Source of the DNA: a virus
Reading direction: 5' to 3' (one strand)
IMG/VR virus record: IMGVR_UViG_3300025168_000044
Location: 1-64,000 of that record
DNA length: 64,000 bases
This document shows, one piece after another, positions 24,172 through 30,486 of the stretch. The translations under genes were made by a program, and so were the position numbers. The notes under the pieces were generated by a model. It was not told the DNA's origin. It did no database searches and saw only the letters and a program-made list of their open reading frames with translations. The stretch's first letter is position 1; the number at the start of each line of letters is the position of its first letter.

Positions 24172-25174
24172 TAGCAATCCTCAAATGCCGTTGCTTCCGT
24201 ATATCCGCTGCTGAGAGTTTAGTAGAATCTGCTATGGGTTGGGTACGCCCACGGCCACGCTCATAAAGCCAATCCTCGTTGACGGCTATGCCTGTGCTTT
24301 GCAGATAGTGTTCAAGGCCCAAAAAAATTTCTTCATGGGTAAGTGGAGGTTGATTCTGAAAGCCTTTAGTCGCACAGCGAACAACCTTGGTAAGCATATT
24401 TCTGGCACCATTGTACGTCCAACTAGAGCCCTTCATGTTTTCACGTTTTTCGTTAATTTGACGCCACTGGTCAGGGTCAACAATTTCTAGGTCAGACCGC
24501 CTAAATGGCAAAGTCGATTGGTATTGTTTATGATCATCCGGCAATTGCGTACGCCGCAGCGCCTCCTCAAAAATCGAATCCAGCGAAGCAAGGTTCAACT
24601 TTAACTTGGAGGCGGGAGCGAGTTGGGCAACCGTTTCCCCAGGGGGGACATGGGGGGATTCTTCTAGCTCATCTTTTAGCTTATCTTCTAGCTTATTTAG
24701 CTCTCTTACGGGCGTACTACTAAGAGCGTTCCGGCCACTTTGGCATGTTGTACCGGCCACTTTGGCACTTTGAGACCGGCCATTTTGGCATGTTGTACCG
24801 GCCACTTTGGCACTTTGAGATCGGCCACTTTGGCATGTTGTACCGGCCATTTTGGCATGTTGAGATCGGCCACTTTGGCCGGTCTGCGCTATGAATTCAG
24901 CAAGATTTTCAGGCATGACCAAGGGCCGAATGGCGTGGTTAAACTGGCGCCTTTGCACTTCAAGGATTCCTGCCTTTGTCAGAGCCTCTACGCTCCTACG
25001 ATACGTCCTTTCGGCAATGTCGAGAGTAACGCAAAGGGGCTCACCAGCATTGACATGCCAGCCATCATCAGCTTTTTTGCTTAAAAACTGTACACGGTGA
25101 TAAATCACGCCTGCCGTCCAGCCAAAGTGTTTCAGTATGAGTTTGTTCGCGCAGATGAAATCAGTCTCTTTCAT
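24161..25174 (-). CDS. O-like replication initiator with iterons in its gene
   Basis: It has 337 residues. The N-terminal ~95 residues look like a winged helix (CANKLILKHFGWTAGVIYHR, LDIAERTYRRSVEALTKAGIL) as in lambda O and other initiators. Residues ~98-150 are a 15-residue repeat (GRSQSAKVAGTTCQS type) encoded by tandem DNA repeats that are probably the initiator binding sites. The C-terminal ~170 residues are charged and helical and would contact a loader. It overlaps the genes on both sides. Confidence 0.65.
   Translation of the reverse strand: MKETDFICANKLILKHFGWTAGVIYHRVQFLSKKADDGWHVNAGEPLCVTLDIAERTYRRSVEALTKAGILEVQRRQFNHAIRPLVMPENLAEFIAQTGQSGRSQHAKMAGTTCQSGRSQSAKVAGTTCQNGRSQSAKVAGTTCQSGRNALSSTPVRELNKLEDKLKDELEESPHVPPGETVAQLAPASKLKLNLASLDSIFEEALRRTQLPDDHKQYQSTLPFRRSDLEIVDPDQWRQINEKRENMKGSSWTYNGARNMLTKVVRCATKGFQNQPPLTHEEIFLGLEHYLQSTGIAVNEDWLYERGRGRTQPIADSTKLSAADIRKQRHLRIANES
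24731..24880. repeat. Iteron array, putative replication origin
   Basis: Seven copies of CGGCCA(C/T)TTTGGC lie in alternating 22- and 23-bp units: starts at about 24731, 24753, 24776, 24798, 24821, 24843 and 24866. Two units make 45 bp, which keeps the reading frame. The core GGCCA-CTT-TGGCC is a palindrome in the last copy. Iterons inside the initiator gene are the arrangement of lambda ori. Confidence 0.75.
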
Positions 25175-25454
25175 CCGGCTGCCAGTCGTAATCCCAAGTG
25201 GAATCGTTGTAAGGATCGTCTTTGCGCATTAGCTTTTCCTCCATGGTTATGTCAGCTGCTATGAATGTTCTGCAGGTTTTCGTGTGCTGTTCGGAGCTGT
25301 GCTTCCCGCAGTAGGGGCACTTATAAAGCCAGCAGACCCTTCCGAGCTTTGCCTCAGCCGCGCGAATGCTTGCCCAATATGCCCTGCCAATCGCCTTAGT
25401 CTCTGCCTTAAAGGCTTTGAAGCGTTCAATCCCTTTTCCCTCTCCTTCATCCAT
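25161..25454 (-). CDS. Small zinc-ribbon protein (97 aa)
   Basis: It has CPYCGKHSSEQHTKTC at about residues 50-65, a likely single zinc site, then an acidic tail (DPYNDSTWDYDWQPDERD). Its stop overlaps the initiator start by 14 bases, as expected in this compact operon. It overlaps the AlpA-like gene by 196 bp in a different frame, which is unusual. Function unknown. Confidence 0.55.
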   Translation of the reverse strand: MDEGEGKGIERFKAFKAETKAIGRAYWASIRAAEAKLGRVCWLYKCPYCGKHSSEQHTKTCRTFIAADITMEEKLMRKDDPYNDSTWDYDWQPDERD

Positions 25455-25645
25455 TCAGTGATTTCTCTTTCGATCCAGCGACTCTGCTGCCCAACTAAAT
25501 AGGCTCTTGGGAATCTACTCGTCTTGTCCTTGCTCAGTTTGTAAACATAGTATCTAGTGATCCCCGTAATCTTTTCCACTTCCGACACTTTAATCATCTT
25601 GTCAGTCGGCTGTAGCTCCAAGATGTACTCAAAATCAAGGTTCAT
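25259..25645 (-). CDS. AlpA-family DNA-binding regulator
   Basis: Residues ~17-68 (IKVSEVEKITGITRYYVYKL, then RFPRAYLVGQQSRWIEREITEWM) match the AlpA/MerR-like winged helix of small prophage regulators. The normal domain ends near residue 70. The remaining ~60 residues are basic and Ser/Ala-rich and lie over the start of the zinc-ribbon gene in another frame, so they may be a chance read-through tail or, less likely, the result of a frameshift. Confidence 0.65.
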   Translation of the reverse strand: MNLDFEYILELQPTDKMIKVSEVEKITGITRYYVYKLSKDKTSRFPRAYLVGQQSRWIEREITEWMKEREKGLNASKPLRQRLRRLAGHIGQAFARLRQSSEGSAGFISAPTAGSTAPNSTRKPAEHS

Positions 25646-26616
25646 TCATATTCTCGGACAACATCATTTAGCAGGGCTTGTAGATCGTCCAAACACACTG
25701 GTTCGACTTTCCCTCTGACCTTGGCAACCAAGGTGTTTAGCTCTTGCTGGAGCCCTTTCTTGCCACCCATCTCCCGCAGCTGCTCTTGACTCTCAATACC
25801 CTCAAACCGAAAAGACAGGTAGTCAACCGCCTTTTTCGGAGATCGCTTTAGATTTGGGTCCTCACGATCTTTAATACTTTGCAGCCGAGCATCAACCGCT
25901 CCCTGGTCAAAAGGGATATCATCACCTAATACTTGGCCCTCCCCATTGGCTGAATCACTGATTGGATACTCCCCTTCAAACAGCTTGTTTATATCAACCT
26001 CAGACTCAGCTAAAGCCTCTGCAATGTGTGCTTTAAGCGGCCGTTTCTCCCCTTCTCGCACCATGTATTCAACTTTAGGGAACCCATCAAAATTTTCCTG
26101 CTTAATAGTGGTTCTATTAATTTTGATGTCGTACCCAACGTGGTCTTTTGACTCATTCTTAATCTTTGGCCTATCGTATGGGTCTCCCAAATCGGGGTCA
26201 TTCATTAGTACGACTAACCCCTCACGGATCTTTCTTTGATAAATAATCCAGACTCGAATCATTTCTAGGTCGTAGTCCCAAACAACAAAGGCCCAAAACA
26301 ATTTTGAGGTATTGTTCTTTTGCTGTTCCTTTTCAGACATCACCCGCCCATTTAATTGCTCATATTTGTTGTGATTGTCCTGAATTATAGGCTTTATGCG
26401 GTTATCTGGCCTTGGATTCTTTGGGTTTTCTGCCTTAAAGCGATGAGGGCGATCCTTTTCGTCCCCTCTGTAACGCTCCCAAATTTCAAATCCTACAGCC
26501 GCAAGGTTTGGGCTTTCAATTCCTCCCAAAATCCTGATTTTGCTGGCTCCTTCAACTGGCTTAAAAAATTCATCGCTTTTGGTCGGCTCCCGATATTCGT
26601 CTGGTACTAATGGCAT
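25642..26616 (-). CDS. Probable ssDNA-binding protein
   Basis: I place the start at ATG 26616 (MPLVPDEYREPTKSDEFF); an upstream TTG at 26673 has poorer coding character. The N-terminal FFKPVEGASKIRILGGIES is like the start of phage single-stranded DNA-binding proteins (KPxEGxxxIRIL). There is an internal beta-rich core (LFWAFVVWDYDLEMIRVWII, GYDIKINRTTIKQENF) and an acidic segment before a basic C-terminus. It sits upstream of the initiator, where an SSB is expected. Confidence is limited because no Cys cluster or classical acidic tail is present. Confidence 0.5.
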   Translation of the reverse strand: MPLVPDEYREPTKSDEFFKPVEGASKIRILGGIESPNLAAVGFEIWERYRGDEKDRPHRFKAENPKNPRPDNRIKPIIQDNHNKYEQLNGRVMSEKEQQKNNTSKLFWAFVVWDYDLEMIRVWIIYQRKIREGLVVLMNDPDLGDPYDRPKIKNESKDHVGYDIKINRTTIKQENFDGFPKVEYMVREGEKRPLKAHIAEALAESEVDINKLFEGEYPISDSANGEGQVLGDDIPFDQGAVDARLQSIKDREDPNLKRSPKKAVDYLSFRFEGIESQEQLREMGGKKGLQQELNTLVAKVRGKVEPVCLDDLQALLNDVVREYE

Positions 26617-26673
26617 AATGGCTTTTGCTTTTTTTGTTATAAACTTTATGAGCTTGAGAGGGGAAAGCCGCAA

Positions 26674-26799
26674 ACAGGTTAGGCAGTAAGCGAAGAGGTT
26701 GGACGCTTACACGGCGGGGCCTTATCCCTTTCGACTACACACATAGACGTAGCGTTGTTTAGGCACAAACAGGATGGTTAGTCCAAGGCCAAAGGATCG
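26674..26799. other. Short intergenic gap in early operon
   Basis: I see no gene. An imperfect inverted repeat (TAGACGTAGCG near 26750 and CGCTACATAGTC near 26801) is the only structure noticed, and it may be chance. Confidence 0.3.
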
Positions 26800-26985
26800 C
26801 TACATAGTCGTTAGCTTGCTGCTTTTCCCAAAATCAGAATGTACCCACTTTCCTTTAGAGGTGTACTTCAAATATGACTCAACTACTGAGGACAGTGACC
26901 CCCTTAACCCAACTAACTTACTGTTTTGAGCCATCCCGCCATTGATTTCATCAACCAATACTTTGCATTCTTGTAATTCTTTCAT
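26800..26985 (-). CDS. Small early protein (61 aa)
   Basis: It starts MKELQECKVLVDEINGG and overlaps the upstream gene by four bases (coupled start). Helical in the first third and basic at the end (YLKYTSKGKWVHSDFGKSSK). Function unknown; its place in the early operon suggests regulation or replication support. Confidence 0.55.
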   Translation of the reverse strand: MKELQECKVLVDEINGGMAQNSKLVGLRGSLSSVVESYLKYTSKGKWVHSDFGKSSKLTTM

Positions 26986-27173
26986 CTTTTACCCATCACT
27001 GCCTGTAACTGCTGAGACAAGCTGGCTTCTTTCCCCTTTCTTGTTGCCGCTTCCGCCGCTATTGCCCTTTCGGTGCTAAGAATGCGCACTAACGTCTCAA
27101 ACGTCTGCTCTAGGGAATGCAGACGTTGCGATTGCTTTTCAAGGGCATCTAGTAAGGCTTCCTCATTACTCAC
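26982..27173 (-). CDS. Small coiled-coil protein (63 aa)
   Basis: It starts MSNEEALLDALEKQSQRLHSLEQTFETLVRI, an ideal heptad pattern, so a coiled-coil dimer is likely. The segment AATRKGKEA is encoded by a 27-bp stretch identical to one in the virion gene at 44054-46153. Function unknown. Confidence 0.6.
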   Translation of the reverse strand: MSNEEALLDALEKQSQRLHSLEQTFETLVRILSTERAIAAEAATRKGKEASLSQQLQAVMGKR

Positions 27174-27444
27174 TGGACAGCTCCGCTTGGATATTCATCA
27201 TCTCTTTCTGATATCGTTTATTCCACGCGTCCCGCATGTGCTTGGTGTTTTCAAACCTCTTGATCGCAGGCCATTTCTTACAAAACATAAGGATCTTATC
27301 CCTTTCAGGCTTTGTAAAAACAGTGGAAGGCCCGATCTTTTTCCCTTTTGGGATTCTCCCATCCCTACGCCATTTGCGCAGTGTCTGACGCGAGAAACCT
27401 GTTTCTTCTGATAAATCGGCAACTGAATATAGAGTCTGAGACAA
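27166..27444 (-). CDS. MerR/excisionase-like DNA-binding protein (92 aa)
   Basis: First gene of the leftward early operon, divergent from the repressor. The TTG start at 27444 is supported by AAGG upstream. VADLSEETGFSRQTLRKWRRDGRIPKGKKIG is a winged-helix motif of the MerR/excisionase type. By position it could be the Cro-like antagonist of the repressor, the excisionase, or both; the sequence cannot decide. Confidence 0.6.
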   Translation of the reverse strand: MSQTLYSVADLSEETGFSRQTLRKWRRDGRIPKGKKIGPSTVFTKPERDKILMFCKKWPAIKRFENTKHMRDAWNKRYQKEMMNIQAELSSE

Positions 27445-27512
27445 GATCGCCTTGTACTTTATGGCTTAAATGCTAATAGCCTGAGTAATGATTGCGTTGT
27501 TCTCTAATCGTA

Positions 27513-27541
27513 TTGACTATGATCAGAACAAGGCGTATCAG
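27513..27541 (+). promoter_or_regulatory. Putative rightward repressor/integrase promoter
   Basis: TTGACT at 27513-27518 and TATCAG at 27536-27541 with a 17-bp spacer. It would transcribe the repressor and integrase genes after a ~120-nt leader. Confidence 0.5.
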
Positions 27542-27563
27542 TTATAAAAATTAATTTATACGC
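27533..27563. promoter_or_regulatory. Palindromic operator candidate
   Basis: GCGTAT at 27533-27538 is mirrored by ATACGC at 27558-27563 around an AT-rich centre. It overlaps the rightward -10 box and borders the leftward -10 box, so a bound repressor or Cro-like protein could control both. Confidence 0.5.
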
Positions 27564-27592
27564 AAGATATGCTCATGAACCTAGCAAGTCAA
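27564..27592 (-). promoter_or_regulatory. Putative leftward early promoter
   Basis: On the minus strand TTGACT (27587-27592) and TATCTT (27564-27569) with a 17-bp spacer. It would start the early/replication operon and faces the rightward promoter. Confidence 0.5.
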
Positions 27593-27660
27593 CAGTAATT
27601 TTAAAAATTGCAACCGTGCTTCAAATACAGACTTGCATTTATATACATTAAAAGGAATTT

Positions 27661-28275
27661 ATGGGTTTTTCTCTTTCAACGAAATGCAGAAGTGGTTTAA
27701 GAAAGGCGTTAAAAGTAGAAGGACATTCGCAAAAAAAGGCAGCTGAGGTAACGGGTTTAAATCCAGAAGATGTAAGTAGGCTGCTAAGTGGTTCTGCAGG
27801 GGTGGGTGCCGAAAGAGGGAAAATTTTGTGCGATTATTACAGTGTTCCACTAGAAATTCGTCTCGAAGACGAAGAAACGACTAATTATACTGAAGTACCT
27901 TTATATGATCGGCCAATTGTCATGAACAACGGGAAAACAAACCTTGTAGAGACTGTTGAACTGCCGGAAGCATGGATGCCAAAAAGCGCAGACTCATCTG
28001 TCGGGTTAGTAAAAATGGTTGGGGATTCAATGGCGCCTACATTTAATGTCGGAGACATTATTGGGGTGCAGTTTGGGAGTGGTTTCATTGCCAATGGCAT
28101 GTATGCATGCCGTGTACATGACACCGTCATGATTGCTAAACTGCAAAGGAAGTTTAATAGCTTCCGTATCATTTTTGATAACCCACAGTACGAGGACCTT
28201 GATTGCAACGATAGCATGAGGGCAGAAGACTTTGAAATTATTGGAAAAGTTAACTACGCCGCTAAATTTTTTTAA
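27661..28275 (+). CDS. CI-like repressor with S24 peptidase-fold domain
   Basis: It has 204 residues. A helix-turn-helix lies at about 22-44 (HSQKKAAEVTGLNPEDVSRL). The C-terminal domain has Ser123 in GDSM and Lys160 in MIAK, spaced 37 residues as in LexA. The expected Ala-Gly or Cys-Gly cleavage dipeptide about 35 residues before the Ser is not seen. It would keep the lysogenic state by binding operators in the adjacent control region. The SD AAAAGGA precedes ATG 27661. Confidence 0.85.
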   Translation: MGFSLSTKCRSGLRKALKVEGHSQKKAAEVTGLNPEDVSRLLSGSAGVGAERGKILCDYYSVPLEIRLEDEETTNYTEVPLYDRPIVMNNGKTNLVETVELPEAWMPKSADSSVGLVKMVGDSMAPTFNVGDIIGVQFGSGFIANGMYACRVHDTVMIAKLQRKFNSFRIIFDNPQYEDLDCNDSMRAEDFEIIGKVNYAAKFF

Positions 28276-28293
28276 CTTAAACTCAGGACGCAC

Positions 28294-29502
28294 ATGCCAC
28301 GGAATCAGGTCCCTTACTTTGTGGAGCGAGGGAGTATCTTCGCACGGTTATATGAGTATCAGGACTCTGGGCAAAGAGCCCCCACAGTAAAAATGTGTTC
28401 AACAGAGCAAAGGGATTTTGATCCGTCAGGCAAACGCCGCACTAAAGCACAGGAGGAAAAGTTTTTGCGGGGGTGTTTAATTGAAGCTACTAAAAAGTTC
28501 ATTGAAAGAAAGGGAGGAGAAAAAAAGACTGAATCAACGAAGTACAGATGGCTCCATGTTGTGCAACTTTTTCTGGATTCTAAAGCACTGACGGATCACA
28601 AGGGGGCCTCTACGCAAAAGGGGTATGCTGTTGCTACCCAGCATTTTTATGATTGTGTTGGAGACATTGACATCTCTGAGATAAAGCTTTTGCACGGGCA
28701 GAAATTTGCCGCTCACTTAATTAAAAGGGATGTGGGGCCGTACACCATCAACAGTTACATTACGCAAGTAAAAGCCGTCTTGAATTGGGCAGAGGAAAAT
28801 GAAATTATCTATAAGGCTCCTAAATTTAAAAAGGTTAGAGAGCCTGAGAAAAAACCGTCTTTTTATTCAATGGAGGCCATTCACAAACTACAAAAGTATA
28901 TAGAAGAGCTCATAAATAGTGACCCCAAATGGAAGGCTGATCGTATGCAGCATCTTCGGGCTATGTTTATGATGTGGGGAACGGGATGCAGGGTAGGAGA
29001 AGCTATGTATTTACCACTGAAGCGCATTAACCTTGAAACAGGCCAAATCTGGATTGCTCCAGTTAAAAACGACTTTGATACGGTTATCTGGCGCCCCAAA
29101 AAAGATATAGAAAGATATTATCCAATGGGCGATAGCCTAATTGAATTTTTGCAAAAAGATTCGGCTCTAAGACCGCCTAAAGAAAAATTTTACCTAGACA
29201 GTGGGTATGGGACTCCACGGTATCGGGCGGCAACCACTCTGGCTCATGCTTTTAAAAAGTATCAGATAAAACTTGGGATCGCTGGCCCCACAGGTAGACG
29301 CCCCAAGGCTAATCACGGCTTTAGAGCTACTACTGCGACCTTAATGTTACGAGGTGGGGTTGACTCCTATGTCGCAATGAAAACCATAGGGCACAAAAAG
29401 ATTTCCACAACTGAACATTATATGAGCGAGGACCTTGATTTACGGAAAAAGGCCATCAATGTTGTTGATCAGCAGTACAAGGATAAAAAAACCGACCCTT
29501 AA
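28294..29502 (+). CDS. Tyrosine-type integrase
   Basis: It has 402 residues and would integrate phage A at attB by strand exchange. The catalytic set is visible: Arg233 in GCRVGEA, His341 and Arg344 in HGFR, His367 in IGHKK, and Tyr376 in EHYMS. The N-terminal region has a SAM-like core-binding domain (residues ~75-190). It follows the repressor by 18 bp and is probably co-transcribed with it. The attP-like tRNA-Asn fragment lies 0.8 kb downstream. Confidence 0.92.
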   Translation: MPRNQVPYFVERGSIFARLYEYQDSGQRAPTVKMCSTEQRDFDPSGKRRTKAQEEKFLRGCLIEATKKFIERKGGEKKTESTKYRWLHVVQLFLDSKALTDHKGASTQKGYAVATQHFYDCVGDIDISEIKLLHGQKFAAHLIKRDVGPYTINSYITQVKAVLNWAEENEIIYKAPKFKKVREPEKKPSFYSMEAIHKLQKYIEELINSDPKWKADRMQHLRAMFMMWGTGCRVGEAMYLPLKRINLETGQIWIAPVKNDFDTVIWRPKKDIERYYPMGDSLIEFLQKDSALRPPKEKFYLDSGYGTPRYRAATTLAHAFKKYQIKLGIAGPTGRRPKANHGFRATTATLMLRGGVDSYVAMKTIGHKKISTTEHYMSEDLDLRKKAINVVDQQYKDKKTDP

Positions 29503-29529
29503 ATTTTTGTTTAGGAGATAACCTAGGGC

Positions 29530-29853
29530 ATGATTTTAGAACCACATCCTGGCTTAAAAAACTCGTCAAAGGCCCATCGGTTTAAGAAGTGTCTTGTCGG
29601 CGAACAGTTTGGACGGTGGAAGGTTTTGTTAAGGGCTCCTGACATAGACTATCACATAGTCTACTGGTGCCAATGCCAGTGCGGATTCATTGGCAGAGTA
29701 CAAAAAAGGTCTTTAGCTTCTGGCAAAAGTAGGAGCTGCGGATGTTTAAAAAGTGAACTGAATCGTAAAGAGTTCAAGTTTAGATGGGAAAATGGCTTTC
29801 ATAAAAATGGGAAGCTAACTCCTATAAAAAAAAGTAGCCCAGAATCCGATTGA
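29530..29853 (+). CDS. Small zinc-ribbon protein (107 aa)
   Basis: It has the same layout as the protein at 19912-20115: VGEQFGRWKVLLRA, then YWCQCQCGFIGRV and SRSCGCLK. Here extra basic sequence is added at both ends (FKFRWENGFHKNGKLTPIKK). It follows the integrase by 27 bp with GGAG upstream. DNA binding is likely; a role in integration or excision is possible from position only. Confidence 0.6.
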   Translation: MILEPHPGLKNSSKAHRFKKCLVGEQFGRWKVLLRAPDIDYHIVYWCQCQCGFIGRVQKRSLASGKSRSCGCLKSELNRKEFKFRWENGFHKNGKLTPIKKSSPESD

Positions 29854-29864
29854 AAGGTTATCTG

Positions 29865-29892
29865 AGCGGATCGGGTCCCTGATCCTACCGCT
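29865..29892. terminator. Hairpin between convergent genes
   Basis: AGCGG...CCGCT arms enclose GATCGGG-TC-CCTGATC. It lies between the ends of the plus-strand zinc gene and the minus-strand holin gene and could be a bidirectional terminator. No long T run follows, so this is tentative. Confidence 0.35.
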
Positions 29893-30262
29893 TCCAAAAA
29901 CGTGTGATACCCCGTACACCAAATGCTGCTGCCACAACTGTGGCAAACATGGCTTTATACCAATCAGGTACGGCCTCTAAATTTTGAAACCCTACCCGAA
30001 CCAGCTCCTCGCAACCAGGAACCCAGCACAGGATTAGCGGGATTGACAGCACAATAGTCAGGTACTCGTCTTTCCAGCTCGACTCTGAATTCCGCATCGC
30101 CGCCAGATCCCAATCGCTTTCGCTTAAAGATTTTCGCTCAAAAACTCTTGCCTCAGCAATCTTGTAAGCAACTTCTGCTTGTGCCTTGGCTTTGCTTTTT
30201 TCTTGGTGATTGTCGATGAAGCCAGTGGCTAAGTCAAAAACTTTGGGGATCAATGACCACAT
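29885..30262 (-). CDS. Holin with three membrane segments
   Basis: It has 125 residues. The segment ESSWKDEYLTIVLSIPLILCW then WYKAMFATVVAAAFGVRG matches the GTA-type three-TM holin family, with a helical charged N-terminal half. It would form the inner-membrane lesion that releases the endolysin. It is the distal gene of the leftward late operon, far from the endolysin at 54784-55161. The attP lies between it and the giant gene. Confidence 0.75.
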   Translation of the reverse strand: MWSLIPKVFDLATGFIDNHQEKSKAKAQAEVAYKIAEARVFERKSLSESDWDLAAMRNSESSWKDEYLTIVLSIPLILCWVPGCEELVRVGFQNLEAVPDWYKAMFATVVAAAFGVRGITRFWKR

Positions 30263-30334
30263 TTTATTACCGATGAAATGCCGATAAATTTAGGAAATTG
30301 CTCTGAGGCTGTCCTAAATGCTGGCCTTGCATAT

Positions 30335-30381
30335 GACTGTTAATCAATGGGTCCCTGGTTCGAGTCCAGGTTGGGGAGCCA
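30335..30381 (+). other. attP core: 3' half of tRNA-Asn(GTT)
   Basis: GACTGTTAATC (anticodon loop CTGTTAA with GTT) is followed 3' by a CCTGG-TTCGAGT-CCAGG T-arm and TTGGGGAG-CCA. The 5' half (expected to begin TCCCCAA) is absent upstream, so this is not a whole tRNA gene. Integration here would restore the host tRNA gene. Integrase lies 0.8 kb away. Confidence 0.85.
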
Positions 30382-30486
30382 ACAAAATCAGGCACTTAGC
30401 TACTCTTGAGGGGTGTAAAATTAAAAACCGTGAAAAACCGGCGCAGTAAATATGCGGCCTGAAAGACCGGCCAATCACCGGCAAAA
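30382..30486. promoter_or_regulatory. AT/GC-mixed repeat region flanking attP
   Basis: Three ACCGG-type units (near 30434, 30466 and 30474) and a GGCC-x9-GGCC inverted pair lie within 60 bp between the attP core and the giant gene's stop. They could be arm-type integrase sites. No gene. Confidence 0.3.

Larger units (their letters stand above)
27445..27660. promoter_or_regulatory. Lysis-lysogeny control region
   Basis: This 216-bp region lies between divergent regulator genes. It contains a rightward TTGACT-17 bp-TATCAG pair (27513-27541), a leftward TTGACT-17 bp-TATCTT pair (27564-27592 on the minus strand), and between their -10 boxes an inverted repeat GCGTAT...ATACGC (27533-27563). Other inverted elements are TTGTTCT/AGAACAA around 27498-27530. 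The layout suggests face-to-face promoters controlled by one operator. Assignment is by eye. Confidence 0.6.

Noticed and set aside
24731-24880. Tandem repeats as a CRISPR array
   Set aside because: Unit length is 22-23 bp with no unique spacers, and it lies in a reading frame of a replication gene; an iteron array fits better.
24740-25084. Plus-strand frame with repeated CCTGHFGTLR peptides
   Set aside because: It is the reverse-strand shadow of the iteron part of the initiator gene.
30301-30381. A complete tRNA-Asn gene
   Set aside because: The 5' half (acceptor start and D-arm) is missing and the anticodon stem pairs only partly, so only the attP fragment is present.
28294-30381. Integrated prophage with att sites at the window ends
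   Set aside because: Only one tRNA-Asn fragment is present, internal to the phage and beside integrase, and no bacterial flanking genes exist.
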